A DNA stretch of 63,640 nucleotides from CAZMXI01 sp964570205 (GTDB lineage Bacteria > Planctomycetota > Phycisphaerae > Tepidisphaerales > Tepidisphaeraceae), in assembly GCA_964570205.1 (NCBI GenBank), contig CAZMXI010000005.1:1-63640 (forward strand), read 5' to 3'. The notes beneath the pieces were generated by a model. It did not search any database. It was given only the letters and a program-made list of their open reading frames with translations, and was not told the DNA's origin. Of the stretch, positions 52,077-61,133 are shown piece by piece. How positions within the stretch are numbered: position 1 is the stretch's first letter; each line of letters opens with the position of its first letter. A program made the position numbers and the translations under genes.

Positions 52077-53540
52077 TCACACGTAAACATCCCGCTGGTC
52101 CGCGACGACCAACCGCACCAGCCTCGTCGCTGTGGCCCGTACGGCATCGCCCATCTCAGCCAGCTTCTGCGCGATCAGCTTCTCGCCAACCGCGCGGGTC
52201 TCGGGTGATGCGTAGTCGATCAGGTACTCCTTGAAGCTCGACAGGCCATTGGGCGCACAATGCATCTTGATCAAGCCCGGCCTGGCCAGATCCATGAAAT
52301 CCCCGCCCGTCCGGCCAAGGCGATAGCACGCCGTGCAGAACGACGGGATATACCCCATGCTCGCCACGTCGCGAATCACCTCATCCAGCGACCGGTGATC
52401 GCCAAGCTGAAACTGGCTCTCCACATCGCCGTGACCCAGTTCGGCATATCCGCCGGGGTTCGTGCGACTGCCGGCCGAAATCTGGCTGACGCCCATCGCG
52501 AACGTCCGCCGCCGTGTCTCGGCTGTCTCGCGGGTTGACATGATGATGCCCGTATACGGCACCATCAGCCGCAGAATCGCCACGATCTTGCAGAAATCAT
52601 CGTCGCTCACGCCGAATTCCGGATGGCTGGCCAGTTCAGAACCCACAGCCGGCTCCAGCCGCGGCACGCTGATCGTGTGCGGCCCCACGCCGTACGCCTG
52701 TTCCAGGTGCCTGATGTGCTGGAGCAGCGCCAGGACTTCAAACCGCCAGTCATACAGGCCGAACAGCACGCCCACTCCGACATCGTCAATGCCGGCCTCC
52801 ATGGCTCGATCGGGCGCCTCGACACGCCAGTCGTAGTCCCGCTTGATGCCTCCGGTATGCGCCTTGGCGTACGTCTCACGATGGTAGGTCTCCTGGAAAA
52901 TCTGGTAGGTGCCGATTTCCGCCGCCTTCAGTCGCCGGAAGTCCTCCACGCTCAATGGCGCGATGTTGACGTTCACACGCCGGATTTCGCCACGGCCGCT
53001 CACCGCACTGTAAATGGTCTCGATCGCCTTCAGGACATAATCCAGACCCTCGCCGTCCGGGTAGGACTCGCCGGCAACCAGAAGCAGCCGCTTGTGGCCC
53101 TGATTGACCAGGATTCTCACCTCGTTGGCGATCTCATCCTGCGTCAGCGCCCTCCGCCGAAGCGCCTTGTTCCCGACCCGAAAGGCGCAGTACGCGCACT
53201 CGTTTCTGCAGTGGTTGGAAATGTACAACGGCGCAAACAGCACCACGCGCGAGCCGTAGATCTCATCTTTCACCCACCTTGCCGTGGCGAACAACTCGTC
53301 GGCCAGTTCCGGCGTATTGATGCCCATCAGCACCGCAACGTCGTCGGCGTCCAGCCCTTGAAGCTGCCTCGCCCTGGCAAGCACGTCGCGCACCAGCACC
53401 GCGTCGCAGACGCGTGCCCTGCCGAGCGTGCGACTGATCTTCGCCTCATCGATGAATCCCCGAACCGGGGCCTGCATGATCATGTTCACATCCAATCGTG
53501 TCGCATTCTGCGGGATCGCATCACTCGTGACAGGCGGCAT
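52077..53540 (-). CDS. hydG: [FeFe]-hydrogenase maturase HydG (radical SAM tyrosine lyase)
   Basis: Splits tyrosine to supply the CO and CN ligands of the H-cluster. The 487-residue protein has the radical SAM motif CRNECAYC near residue 110 and the C-terminal auxiliary cluster motif CX2CX22C (FCTACYRLGRTGG ... MHC) exactly as required. LLVAGESYPDG and SAGSRTNPGGY are family blocks. It starts 3 bp after the hydA stop; the in-frame M20 or M22 are alternative starts. Confidence 0.95.
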   Translation of the reverse strand: MPPVTSDAIPQNATRLDVNMIMQAPVRGFIDEAKISRTLGRARVCDAVLVRDVLARARQLQGLDADDVAVLMGINTPELADELFATARWVKDEIYGSRVVLFAPLYISNHCRNECAYCAFRVGNKALRRRALTQDEIANEVRILVNQGHKRLLLVAGESYPDGEGLDYVLKAIETIYSAVSGRGEIRRVNVNIAPLSVEDFRRLKAAEIGTYQIFQETYHRETYAKAHTGGIKRDYDWRVEAPDRAMEAGIDDVGVGVLFGLYDWRFEVLALLQHIRHLEQAYGVGPHTISVPRLEPAVGSELASHPEFGVSDDDFCKIVAILRLMVPYTGIIMSTRETAETRRRTFAMGVSQISAGSRTNPGGYAELGHGDVESQFQLGDHRSLDEVIRDVASMGYIPSFCTACYRLGRTGGDFMDLARPGLIKMHCAPNGLSSFKEYLIDYASPETRAVGEKLIAQKLAEMGDAVRATATRLVRLVVADQRDVYV

Positions 53541-53543
53541 TCC

Positions 53544-55581
53544 TCACGCTTTCACCGGCCGCCTGGCCAGCTCTTCCCTCAACGCCGCCAGCGCATCGCC
53601 CAATGTGCATCGCTCCAGAACCCTCTCGCCGATCGTAACGGTCGGCCCGGATTCGCAGCACTCGAAGCAGAAGCTGCCGGCGATGTCCACCTCGTTCTGC
53701 AGCACGTTCTCCTCCACGTACGCCATGAGCCCGTGCAGGATCGGCTGCGACTGCTTGATGAAGCAGTTGGTCCCCACGCACACCTTCACCTTCAGCTTGT
53801 CGCCGGCCGGCCCCTCGCCAAAGGAGATTTCGTCCCCGTCGATGCGCCGCCGCGGCTGGTAATGCGTATGCAGCAGCCGATGCGCCGTGTGCGAGCCGAC
53901 TTCGCCCAGCGTCTGCCGATAGCACTCGTTGACGTACAGGTTCTCCTGCGACTTGTGCAGCTCCAGCATCTTGTCGGCGTCGAACAGGGCGCGGGTGCGG
54001 CTCCGCCGCGCCTCGGCCGGCGCTGGGCTCACCGGCTGCCCAGCGCCGCCGATGCAGCCGCCCGGGCAGGCCATCACCTCGATCAGGTCGCAGTCGCACT
54101 CACCGGCACGCACCTTCTCGGCCAGTTCCCGGGCATTTTTCAACCCATGCACCACCGCCAGCTTGAGCTTCATGTCATCGATCTCCACCGTGGCGAAGCG
54201 CATCCCGCCTTCGCCGCGAACGGCGTGGAAATCCGGGCTGTCGAGCTTCCGGCCCTTGAGCTTCTCCACCGCGTAGCGAAGCACCGCCTCGCTCACACCG
54301 CCGGAATTGCCGAAGATCACGCCCGCGCCGGTCTTGAAGCCCAGGGGCATGTCAAACGACTCNNNNNNNNNNGAAGCTATCGGGCTGGAGCTTCTCAAAG
54401 CGTATGCCTGCCTCGCGGATCATCCGCGCCAGCTCCTGCGTCGTCAGCACGTGGTCGACGTCCGGCACGCCGTCCTTGCTCAACTCAGGCCGCTTGGCCT
54501 CGAACTTCTTGGCCGTGCAGGGCATGATCGACACCACGACCAGGTCCTTTGGCTCCACCCCAAGCGCCTCCGGCAGCGTCGCCTTCGCCAGCGACCCCAG
54601 CATCTGCTGCGGCGAGCGGCAGCTCGACAGGTTCTTCAGCAGGCTCGGGAAGTACTGCTCGGCGAATTTCACCCAGGCGGGGCAGCAACTCGTGAACTGC
54701 GGCAGGTTTTCGCCCCTGGCCTTACGGGCGATGAACTCATTGGCCTCCTCGATCACCGTCAGGTCCGCCGTGAATGAAGTGTCGTACACCTGGTGGAAGC
54801 CCATGCGCTTCAGCGCTGCGACAATCTGCCCCGTGGTCGTCGCCCCGTAGTCGATGCCGAACGCTTCGCCGATCGCCACCCGCACCGCCGGGGCGATCTG
54901 CACGACCACCTTCTTCTTCGCGTCACTCAGGGCTCGCCACACCTCATCCACCTCGCTGCGCGGCGCCAGCGCGCCCGTCGGGCAGACGCTGGCGCACTGC
55001 CCGCAGTTCACGCACTCCACCTCGCCAAGGTTCCTGCCGAACGCCGGCAGCACCGCCGCCTGGTGGCCGCGATGCGCGAAGTCGATCGCGCCGATCCCCT
55101 GGATCTCCGAGCAGAACCGCACGCAGTCGCCGCAAAGCACGCACTTGTTCGGGTCGCGCACCAGCGATGGGCTGGATTCGTCGATCGGCTCTGGCGTGTG
55201 CACCGGCTTGAACCGCACCTTCTGCACCCCCAGCCGCCGCGCCAGGTCCTGGAGCTGGCAATCACTGCTCTTGGGGCATGTCGGGCAGCTCTGGTCGTGG
55301 TTGGCCAGCAGCAGTTCGACGGTGATCCTGCGGATTTCGCGAAGCTCCGCCGTCTGCGTGCGGACCCTCAACCCTGGCTCCGGGGGCGTCGAGCACGCGC
55401 CCTGGATGCCCCTGCCTTCGATGTCCACGATGCACAGCCGGCATGCGCCGTACACGCTCAGGTCCGAGTGATAGCAGAACGTCGGCAGGTCGATGTCGGC
55501 CTTGCGAATCATCTCCAGCAGGTTGCGCTCGCCCTCAATCGGGATGTCGCGCCCGTCAATGGTCAGTGTCTTCATATCCAT
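53544..55581 (-). CDS. hydA: [FeFe] hydrogenase catalytic subunit HydA, interrupted by assembly gap
   Basis: Catalytic subunit of a multimeric, bifurcating-type hydrogenase that couples NADH and ferredoxin oxidation to H2 formation. From the N-terminus: a plant-type [2Fe-2S] domain (CYHSD, CRLC, GACS), a His-Cys3 cluster (HDQSCPTCPKSSDC), two [4Fe-4S] motifs (CVLCGDCVRFC, CVNCGQCASVC), H-cluster motifs FTSCCPAW, IMPCTAKKFE and MACPGGCIGG, and a C-terminal [2Fe-2S] domain (CVGTNC, CFECCESG). The proton-relay cysteine is present, unlike in the neighbouring sensor. Ten N at 54363-54372 break the frame; both halves belong to one gene. Confidence 0.92.
54363..54372. other. Assembly gap inside hydA
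   Basis: Ten N of placeholder length. The frames on either side agree only if the true distance is a multiple of three. The minus-strand left side ends PDSF and the right side begins ESFDMPLG, while related HydA proteins have a single D/E-S-F-D run. The flanks may therefore overlap or come from different strains. Confidence 0.9.
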
Positions 55582-55597
55582 TCCAGTCTTCGCCTCG

Positions 55598-57481
55598 CTA
55601 TATCCCTTCGACCGCCTGGAACTTGCAGGCGTCCACGCACGCCCCGCACTTGATGCACTTGGCCTGGTCGATCGTGTGCGGTTGCCGCTTTTCGCCCGTG
55701 ATCGCCCCGACCGGACATTTGCGTACGCACACCCCGCACCCCTTGCACCTGGATGCGTTGATCACCGGCTTGGCCAGCGCCTTGCACTGCCCCGCAGGGC
55801 AGCACTTGTGCAGCACGTGCGCTTCGTACTCCTCCCGGAAATACCGCATCGTGGACAGCACCGGATTCGGCGCTGTCTTGCCCAGCCCGCACAACGAGCC
55901 CTTCTGCACCGCCCTGCCCAGAGTATCCAGCAACTCCAGTGTCTGCGGCGTGCCCCGGCCTTCGATGATGTCATCCATCAGGGCCAGCATCTGTTTCGTG
56001 CCTTCGCGGCACAGCACGCACTTGCCGCAGCTCTCACGCTGCGTGAAGTCCATGAAGAACCGCGCCACGCTCACCATGCACGTCTGAGCGTTCATCGCCA
56101 CCAGCCCCCCGGACCCCACCATCGCGCCCACGCTCCGCAGCGAATCGAAGTCCAGCGGCAGTTCAAGATGATCTCTCGTCAGACACCCTCCCGAGGGCCC
56201 GCCGATCTGCACGGCCTTGAAACCGTCTCCGGCCGGCTTGCCGTCGGCCGCCGTGATCCCGCCGCCGATGTTCAGCACCACCTCCCGCAACGTCGTCCCG
56301 AAAGGCACTTCAATCAAACCCGTATTCGCAACGTGGCCCGTCAACGCGAACGTCTTCGTGCCCGGCGAGTTCGGCGTGCCCAGCTTCCGGAAGCTCGCCG
56401 CGCCTTCGTTGATGATCCGCACGGCGTGCGCCAGCGTCTCGACGTTGTTGATGATCGTCGGTTTGCCCCACAGGCCGCTCTGCGCCGGGAACGGCGGTTT
56501 CGGCCGCGGCATCCCCCGATGTCCTTCGATGCTGGCGATCATCGCCGTCTCTTCGCCGCAGACAAACGCGCCGGCCCCTTCCATGATCTCACAATTCAGC
56601 TTCAACCCAGAGCCGAATACATCGTCGCCCAGTATTCCCGCCTTGGTCGCATCCTCCACCGCCCGCCGCATGCGCTTCACCGCCAGCGGGTACTCGGTGC
56701 GCACGTAGATCACCGCCTCATCCGCGCCAATGGCTCGGGCTGCCACCATCAGCCCCTCCAGCACGCTGTGCGGGTTACCTTCCATGACCGACCGGTTCAT
56801 GAACGCGCCCGGATCGCCCTCGTCGGCGTTGCAGATGACATACTTCTTGTCGCTCACCTGGATGCGCGCTGCTTCCCATTTCCGCCCTGTCGGAAAACCG
56901 CCGCCTCCCCGGCCGCGCAGCCCGCTTTTCGCGATCTCTTCGACGATCTGCTGCGACTTCATCTCCAAGAACGCCTTCCGAGCAGCGCAGTAGCCGCCGT
57001 GGCGGATATATTCATCCAGGTTCTCCGGATCGATCAGACCGCATTCCTTCAGCACGAATCGCTGCTGCCGCTGGTAAAACGGAATGTCGGCCGTGCCATG
57101 ACAGTGCTTCCCGGTTGCCGGATCGACGTATAGCAGCCGATCCACCTTCCTCCCCTCGATCAGCGTTGCCTGGACAATCTCGGCCACATCGTCAACCTTC
57201 ACCCGCGTGTACAGGATGCCCTCGGGCAGCACCGTCACCAGCGGGCCCATCTGGCAGAAACCCTGGCACCCGCTCTTCGTGACCGCAACGCCATCGTGGT
57301 TCTCCCGCTTCAAATCCACCACGACCGCAACTCCCGACTCCGTGATTTTTTTCACAAATTCGTCGAAAACTCGATACGCCCCGTTCGCCACACATCCCGT
57401 GCCGGCGCAGATCACCACCCGGCGCCTCTGCCGCCCATTGCCCTCGGCCTGCCCATAGTCACGCTTGGGTTGACTGTTCAT
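55598..57481 (-). CDS. hydB: Bifurcating hydrogenase NADH-binding subunit HydB (NuoF-like)
   Basis: Flavoprotein subunit that exchanges electrons with NADH. The 627 residues hold an N-terminal [2Fe-2S] thioredoxin-like domain (CAGTGC, CQGFCQMGP), a NuoF domain with the NADH/FMN motifs GLRGRGGGGFPTGRKW and GEETAMIASIEG, a [4Fe-4S] site (ESCGKCVLCREG) and two C-terminal ferredoxin clusters (CKGCGVCVRKC, CIKCGACVDAC). I chose the ATG at 57479-57481, which overlaps the hydC stop by 4 bp; the upstream 40 codons are inside hydC. Confidence 0.95.
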   Translation of the reverse strand: MNSQPKRDYGQAEGNGRQRRRVVICAGTGCVANGAYRVFDEFVKKITESGVAVVVDLKRENHDGVAVTKSGCQGFCQMGPLVTVLPEGILYTRVKVDDVAEIVQATLIEGRKVDRLLYVDPATGKHCHGTADIPFYQRQQRFVLKECGLIDPENLDEYIRHGGYCAARKAFLEMKSQQIVEEIAKSGLRGRGGGGFPTGRKWEAARIQVSDKKYVICNADEGDPGAFMNRSVMEGNPHSVLEGLMVAARAIGADEAVIYVRTEYPLAVKRMRRAVEDATKAGILGDDVFGSGLKLNCEIMEGAGAFVCGEETAMIASIEGHRGMPRPKPPFPAQSGLWGKPTIINNVETLAHAVRIINEGAASFRKLGTPNSPGTKTFALTGHVANTGLIEVPFGTTLREVVLNIGGGITAADGKPAGDGFKAVQIGGPSGGCLTRDHLELPLDFDSLRSVGAMVGSGGLVAMNAQTCMVSVARFFMDFTQRESCGKCVLCREGTKQMLALMDDIIEGRGTPQTLELLDTLGRAVQKGSLCGLGKTAPNPVLSTMRYFREEYEAHVLHKCCPAGQCKALAKPVINASRCKGCGVCVRKCPVGAITGEKRQPHTIDQAKCIKCGACVDACKFQAVEGI

Positions 57482-57984
57482 TGCCCGTTCTCCTTCGCCA
57501 CGATCTCCTCTACCAGCTTCACCGCGCCGGATGGAGTCATCTGCCCATGCACTTCCTCGTTGATCACCATCACCGGCGCCAATCCGCAGGCGCCCAGGCA
57601 CGCCACCGTCTCCACCGTGAACAGCATGTCCGGCGTCGTCTTCTTCTCCTCACTCAGGTTCAGCCGCTTGCGCAGCGCCTCCAGGATCGGAATCGACTGC
57701 TTCACATGACACGCCGTCCCGTCGCACAGCCGGACCACGTACTTGCCCTTGGGTTCCAGCGCAAAATGCGCGTAGAACGTCGCCACGCCGAACACCCGCG
57801 CCGGCGGAACATCCAGCGCTGTCGCCACGTAGGTCAGCACCTCCTGCGGCAGGTACCGGTATTCATCCTGCACCGCCTGAAGAATCGGAATCAGCTTCCG
57901 CGGCTGCCGGCCATAGCGATCGAGGATCGCACAGACCTTCTCGAATTTCCGCCCCTGTGTCGGGGGCCGCTCCTGGAGCAGCAT
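57478..57984 (-). CDS. hydC: Bifurcating hydrogenase subunit HydC (NuoE-like)
   Basis: Small [2Fe-2S] subunit of the HydABC complex, 168 residues. Cluster ligands are in LCDGTACHVKQS and ACLGACGLAPV; the N-terminal helical region (LIPILQAVQDEYRYLP) is as in NuoE. AGGAGAG precedes the ATG. It is followed by hydB and preceded by rex, 60 bp away, so the operon begins with the redox regulator. Confidence 0.94.
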   Translation of the reverse strand: MLLQERPPTQGRKFEKVCAILDRYGRQPRKLIPILQAVQDEYRYLPQEVLTYVATALDVPPARVFGVATFYAHFALEPKGKYVVRLCDGTACHVKQSIPILEALRKRLNLSEEKKTTPDMLFTVETVACLGACGLAPVMVINEEVHGQMTPSGAVKLVEEIVAKENGQ

Positions 57985-58044
57985 GATGCCTCTCTCCTTT
58001 CAATCCGCTGCAAAAACCTTCAGTTCATGAAGCCCGCTGGCGCG

Positions 58045-58740
58045 CTACGACGTTGCGCCCGATGATGCGAGGGCCGACTGCTCCGCCGCCATCGCCGCCG
58101 CAAGCTTCTGCGACAAGGCCGCCAGCGAACAGTACAGGTCCTCGTTGTGTACGATGATCTTCCCCGGCACTTTCAGCCGCACCGGCGCGAAGTTCCAGAT
58201 CGCCCGCACCCCGCCCTCGACCATGATGTCGGCCACGTGCTGCGCCACGGCCGCCGGCACCGTGATCACCCCCATGTGCACGTGCATCCGCGCAAGCAGG
58301 TTCGCCAGCTTTCTCAGCGGCAGCACGTGCTTGCCGTGGATCATCGTGCCGATCTTCTTCTCGTCCGTGTCGAACGCAGCCACAATCTCCAAACCGCACT
58401 GCTGGAATTTGGTATACCCCAACAGCGCTGCCCCCAAGCTGCCCGCCCCGACCAGAAACGCCTGGTTCACGTTGTTCCACCCCAGAAAACCCTCGATCGC
58501 CCTAACCAACTCCCCCACCGCATACCCTACCTTGGGCCGGCCTACGATTCCCGTAATCTCCACGTCCTTCCGAACTTGCGTCGAATCCAACCCTAAGGCC
58601 TCACCTATGTGGGTACAGGAGACAAATGGCCGACCTTCCTGCTCAAACCCTTTCAGCAAGCGGTGATACAGCGGCAGCCGGCGAAGCGTCGGCTCGGGAA
58701 CGCTTCGAGGCTTCTCGGCTGCTGGGTTCGTCTGTTCCAC
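58045..58740 (-). CDS. rex: Redox-sensing transcriptional repressor Rex
   Basis: Winged-helix repressor that responds to the NADH/NAD+ ratio. The 231-residue protein has the DNA-binding N-terminus (YHRLLKGFEQEG, GLDSTQVRKDVE), a Rossmann domain with GAGSLGAALLGY near residue 97 and the domain-swap C-terminal helix. The start is GTG with AGAGGAG eight bases upstream. It is the first gene of the hydrogenase operon, so it probably controls H2 metabolism in response to NADH. No canonical palindromic Rex site was seen upstream. Confidence 0.93.
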   Translation of the reverse strand: MEQTNPAAEKPRSVPEPTLRRLPLYHRLLKGFEQEGRPFVSCTHIGEALGLDSTQVRKDVEITGIVGRPKVGYAVGELVRAIEGFLGWNNVNQAFLVGAGSLGAALLGYTKFQQCGLEIVAAFDTDEKKIGTMIHGKHVLPLRKLANLLARMHVHMGVITVPAAVAQHVADIMVEGGVRAIWNFAPVRLKVPGKIIVHNEDLYCSLAALSQKLAAAMAAEQSALASSGATS

Positions 58741-58767
58741 CGTACAACTCCTCTTGCGATTGTCGGC

Positions 58768-58804
58768 TATCGAGAACCATTTATCGAGAACAATCTATCG
58801 AGAA
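58768..58804. repeat. Three 14-bp direct repeats in the rex leader
   Basis: TATCGAGAA occurs at 58768, 58782 and 58796, exactly 14 bp apart, with partly conserved spacers CCATT and CAATC. The copies lie between the likely transcription start (near 58808) and the rex GTG. Placement and spacing fit a regulator binding three tandem half-sites, or an RNA-level element. Confidence 0.75.
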
Positions 58805-58814
58805 ATCTTTCTCT

Positions 58815-58844
58815 TATATACAGGGCAAAGTCCTCCTCTGTCAA
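58815..58844 (-). promoter_or_regulatory. Probable sigma70-type promoter of the rex-hyd operon
   Basis: On the minus strand TTGACA (58839-58844) and TATATA (58815-58820) are separated by 18 bp, a strong match. Transcription would start near 58808, immediately before the three direct repeats and about 68 bases before the rex GTG. Confidence 0.65.
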
Positions 58845-58897
58845 GCCTTCGATGACTTTTGTTGCCATCCCGCCCCAATCACCCCACAATAGCCCCC

Positions 58898-59428
58898 ATG
58901 GACCAGCATCTGATCTTGACCGCCATTGGCACCGACCGCGCCGGCCTTGTCGACGATGTCTCCCAGTTCATCTTCGAACGCGGCGGCAATATCGAAGACA
59001 GCCGCATGGTGAATCTCCGCGGCCAGTTCGCCGTGATGGTCCTCATTGCCGGCGCCTCGCACAACATCGACAAGATCCGCGACGACCTGCCCACGCTCCG
59101 CCAGCGCACCGGCCTCCACGTCGAGCTCTGCCCCGCGGGCCCGGAATCCGTCACTCCCTCGGCGCAGGCCATCCCCTACCGCCTCACCGCAACCGCAATC
59201 GACCAGCCCGGCCTGGTCCATCGCATATCCCACCTGCTCCGCGCCAACAATGCCAATATCGAGAGCCTTGAAACCCACCGTCGTCCCGCCCCCATCACCG
59301 GCGCGCCCATGTTCGAAATGGGAATCCTGATCTCCGTGCCCCGCACCCTCTCCATCAGCAAACTCCGCCAGGAACTCGGCAAGACCTGCGATGAGCTCAA
59401 CATCGACTGGCAACTGGCGACGGCGTAG
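58898..59428 (+). CDS. ACT-domain protein (GcvR-like)
   Basis: Protein of 176 residues made of two ACT domains: LILTAIGTDRAGLVDDVS at the N-terminus and YRLTATAIDQPGLVHRIS at about residue 88. This is the layout of the glycine-cleavage regulator GcvR and related amino-acid-sensing proteins. The ligand is unknown. The ATG at 58898 was chosen over an upstream in-frame ATG in the promoter region. It is divergent from rex and ends three bp before the convergent membrane-protein gene. Confidence 0.8.
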   Translation: MDQHLILTAIGTDRAGLVDDVSQFIFERGGNIEDSRMVNLRGQFAVMVLIAGASHNIDKIRDDLPTLRQRTGLHVELCPAGPESVTPSAQAIPYRLTATAIDQPGLVHRISHLLRANNANIESLETHRRPAPITGAPMFEMGILISVPRTLSISKLRQELGKTCDELNIDWQLATA

Positions 59429-59431
59429 CCC

Positions 59432-60958
59432 CTATTCCGCCGGCGGTGGCCGCATGCTCTCCCGCCTGAACACCGCGTACCGCTGCGTGCCGATCAGCGG
59501 CTTGGGCGGCGGCAGCCCCTTATATCGCGAGACAGCCCATGCCGCGATGTCCGGCGCCCTCCACCTTGCTTCGTACAGCTTGCGATACCCCATCGCCTCC
59601 AGTTCCTCGATCGCCACGCTGTGCCACTGCTCCGCCTGCTGGTTGTCCCACACCCCCACCGTTCCCAGCGGAAGCCCCGCCAGGATCGTCAACTCCTCGT
59701 GTCGGCTGAACTTGTTGGTCGCCAGCCGATCGGTGTATCGTGGATAATCCAGCTCCGCCAGCAGGATTCGATCGCCCGTGAAGAACATCGGAGCATCATC
59801 CAGCAGCCGATTCTCGCGGATGTACTGCGCCGCCGATCGAATCGGAAAACAATGCCATCGCCCCGGGTGGATCAGGTAAGCCCCAACCGCCCATAGGTAC
59901 ATCGCGGCGATGGTCGCGCTGCCCAGCCACCATCGCCGATCTGACGGCATTCCCCGTATCTCCAGCCTCCGGGCAAATGCATTCCACCCATATAGACAGA
60001 CGATCGCCGTCACCGGCGAAATCGTCACCATGATCCGCATCAGCCCAACTGATGCAAACCACCCCCCCCAATACAGGACCGAATGCGTCCCAAAGACGAT
60101 CAGCCATACGCACCAGGGCAGCCGCATCTTCTTCTGGCGCATTGCCGGCCAGATGCCCGCCACAAACAACACCAGCAGCACCAGCCCGCAGTAATCAGGC
60201 CATCGCGCCGCGTGCCACCAGATCGGCCCCCGCCCGTATGCCTCGTAACTCTTGGCCGGCCAGAAGTTCTCTCGCAAGTACTCCCAGTTTCCGACGGCGA
60301 GATAGCATGCCAGCACCCACAGTGCCACACCCGTCGCCAGGCTCACTCCCATAACAAACCGCCACGCCAATTCCCGACCAATTTGGTCCGGCCTCCATGA
60401 TCGCAGCACCAACATCAGCCCCCACATGGCGCAGAAGAAGAACCCTTCTGGCCGAACCGCCGGCAACAGAGACACGATCAGGCACGATGGCAGAAGACGC
60501 CCACGCCACCACAGCCGTATTGCAGCCGTAATCCCAAGCGCTGTCGGGATTTCCGTCATTGTGTCGCTGGCCAGCATGAATACCAGCGGCTGGAACAGCA
60601 ATGTCGCACCCGCCACGAGCGGATAACGCAGTTCCATATCCTCCGCCATGCGGATCGTCTGCCAGATCAGCGCTACCGTCATCAGGGCCTGCATAAGGCG
60701 GGTCGCATAGAGCCCGACTTGCGCCGGGCCGATGATCAGCAGCTTGTGCATAGGCCGGCCAAACCCGCTCAGCAGGTACTCCGGCGTCACCAAACCGTAT
60801 CGTGCAATGAGGTAATGGAAAACCGAATCGCCCTCGCCGGTGTAAGGAAACACCAGCATCCATCCTGCCAGCAACACCAGGACAGCGCCGCATATCAGCA
60901 GCAAACTCCGGCTGCCTATCCGGTCGGTGCGAATTCGCATCTCTTGCAGTTGCGTCAT
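59432..60958 (-). CDS. Multi-helix glycosyltransferase-like membrane protein
   Basis: Integral membrane protein of 508 residues with about ten to eleven helices and a short soluble C-terminus. The N-terminal helix is followed by GEGDSVFHYLIARYG, whose acidic residues sit where GT-C (family 39/PMT-type) enzymes place the catalytic aspartate or glutamate. LLIIGPAQVGLYATRLMQAL and SDTMTEIPTALG are further GT-C-like blocks. Donor and acceptor are unknown. It could serve envelope or exopolysaccharide glycosylation; the PEP-CTERM gene nearby makes that attractive, but no link is shown. Confidence 0.6.
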   Translation of the reverse strand: MTQLQEMRIRTDRIGSRSLLLICGAVLVLLAGWMLVFPYTGEGDSVFHYLIARYGLVTPEYLLSGFGRPMHKLLIIGPAQVGLYATRLMQALMTVALIWQTIRMAEDMELRYPLVAGATLLFQPLVFMLASDTMTEIPTALGITAAIRLWWRGRLLPSCLIVSLLPAVRPEGFFFCAMWGLMLVLRSWRPDQIGRELAWRFVMGVSLATGVALWVLACYLAVGNWEYLRENFWPAKSYEAYGRGPIWWHAARWPDYCGLVLLVLFVAGIWPAMRQKKMRLPWCVWLIVFGTHSVLYWGGWFASVGLMRIMVTISPVTAIVCLYGWNAFARRLEIRGMPSDRRWWLGSATIAAMYLWAVGAYLIHPGRWHCFPIRSAAQYIRENRLLDDAPMFFTGDRILLAELDYPRYTDRLATNKFSRHEELTILAGLPLGTVGVWDNQQAEQWHSVAIEELEAMGYRKLYEARWRAPDIAAWAVSRYKGLPPPKPLIGTQRYAVFRRESMRPPPAE

Positions 60959-61084
60959 GCCCCCGGCAATCTACGCGACGGCAACACAAATGGAAGGGCG
61001 CCTGAAAGACAGTGTAGGGCTGCGTCATATCGCACCAGAACAGTCCGATAATCCAGCAAAGATGGGCAAACCAGCATTATTCGT

Positions 61085-61113
61085 TTCGTGATACCCTTCA
61101 ATCGTGGTATGAT
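61085..61113 (+). promoter_or_regulatory. Putative extended -10 promoter of PEP-CTERM gene
   Basis: TGGTATGAT gives a TGN-extended -10 (TATGAT at 61108-61113) with a poor -35 (TTCGTG at 61085-61090) 17 bp upstream. It is about 20 bp before the ATG at 61134. Confidence 0.4.
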
Positions 61114-61133
61114 TCGGTCAGGTGGAGTGAATA

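Noticed and set aside
53544..55581. Frameshift mutation splitting hydA
   Set aside because: The frame change coincides exactly with the ten N, so it reflects an arbitrary gap length and not a mutation.
58741..58860. Canonical Rex operator palindrome
   Set aside because: No TTGTGA-N6-TCACAA-like palindrome is present; only the direct repeats were seen.
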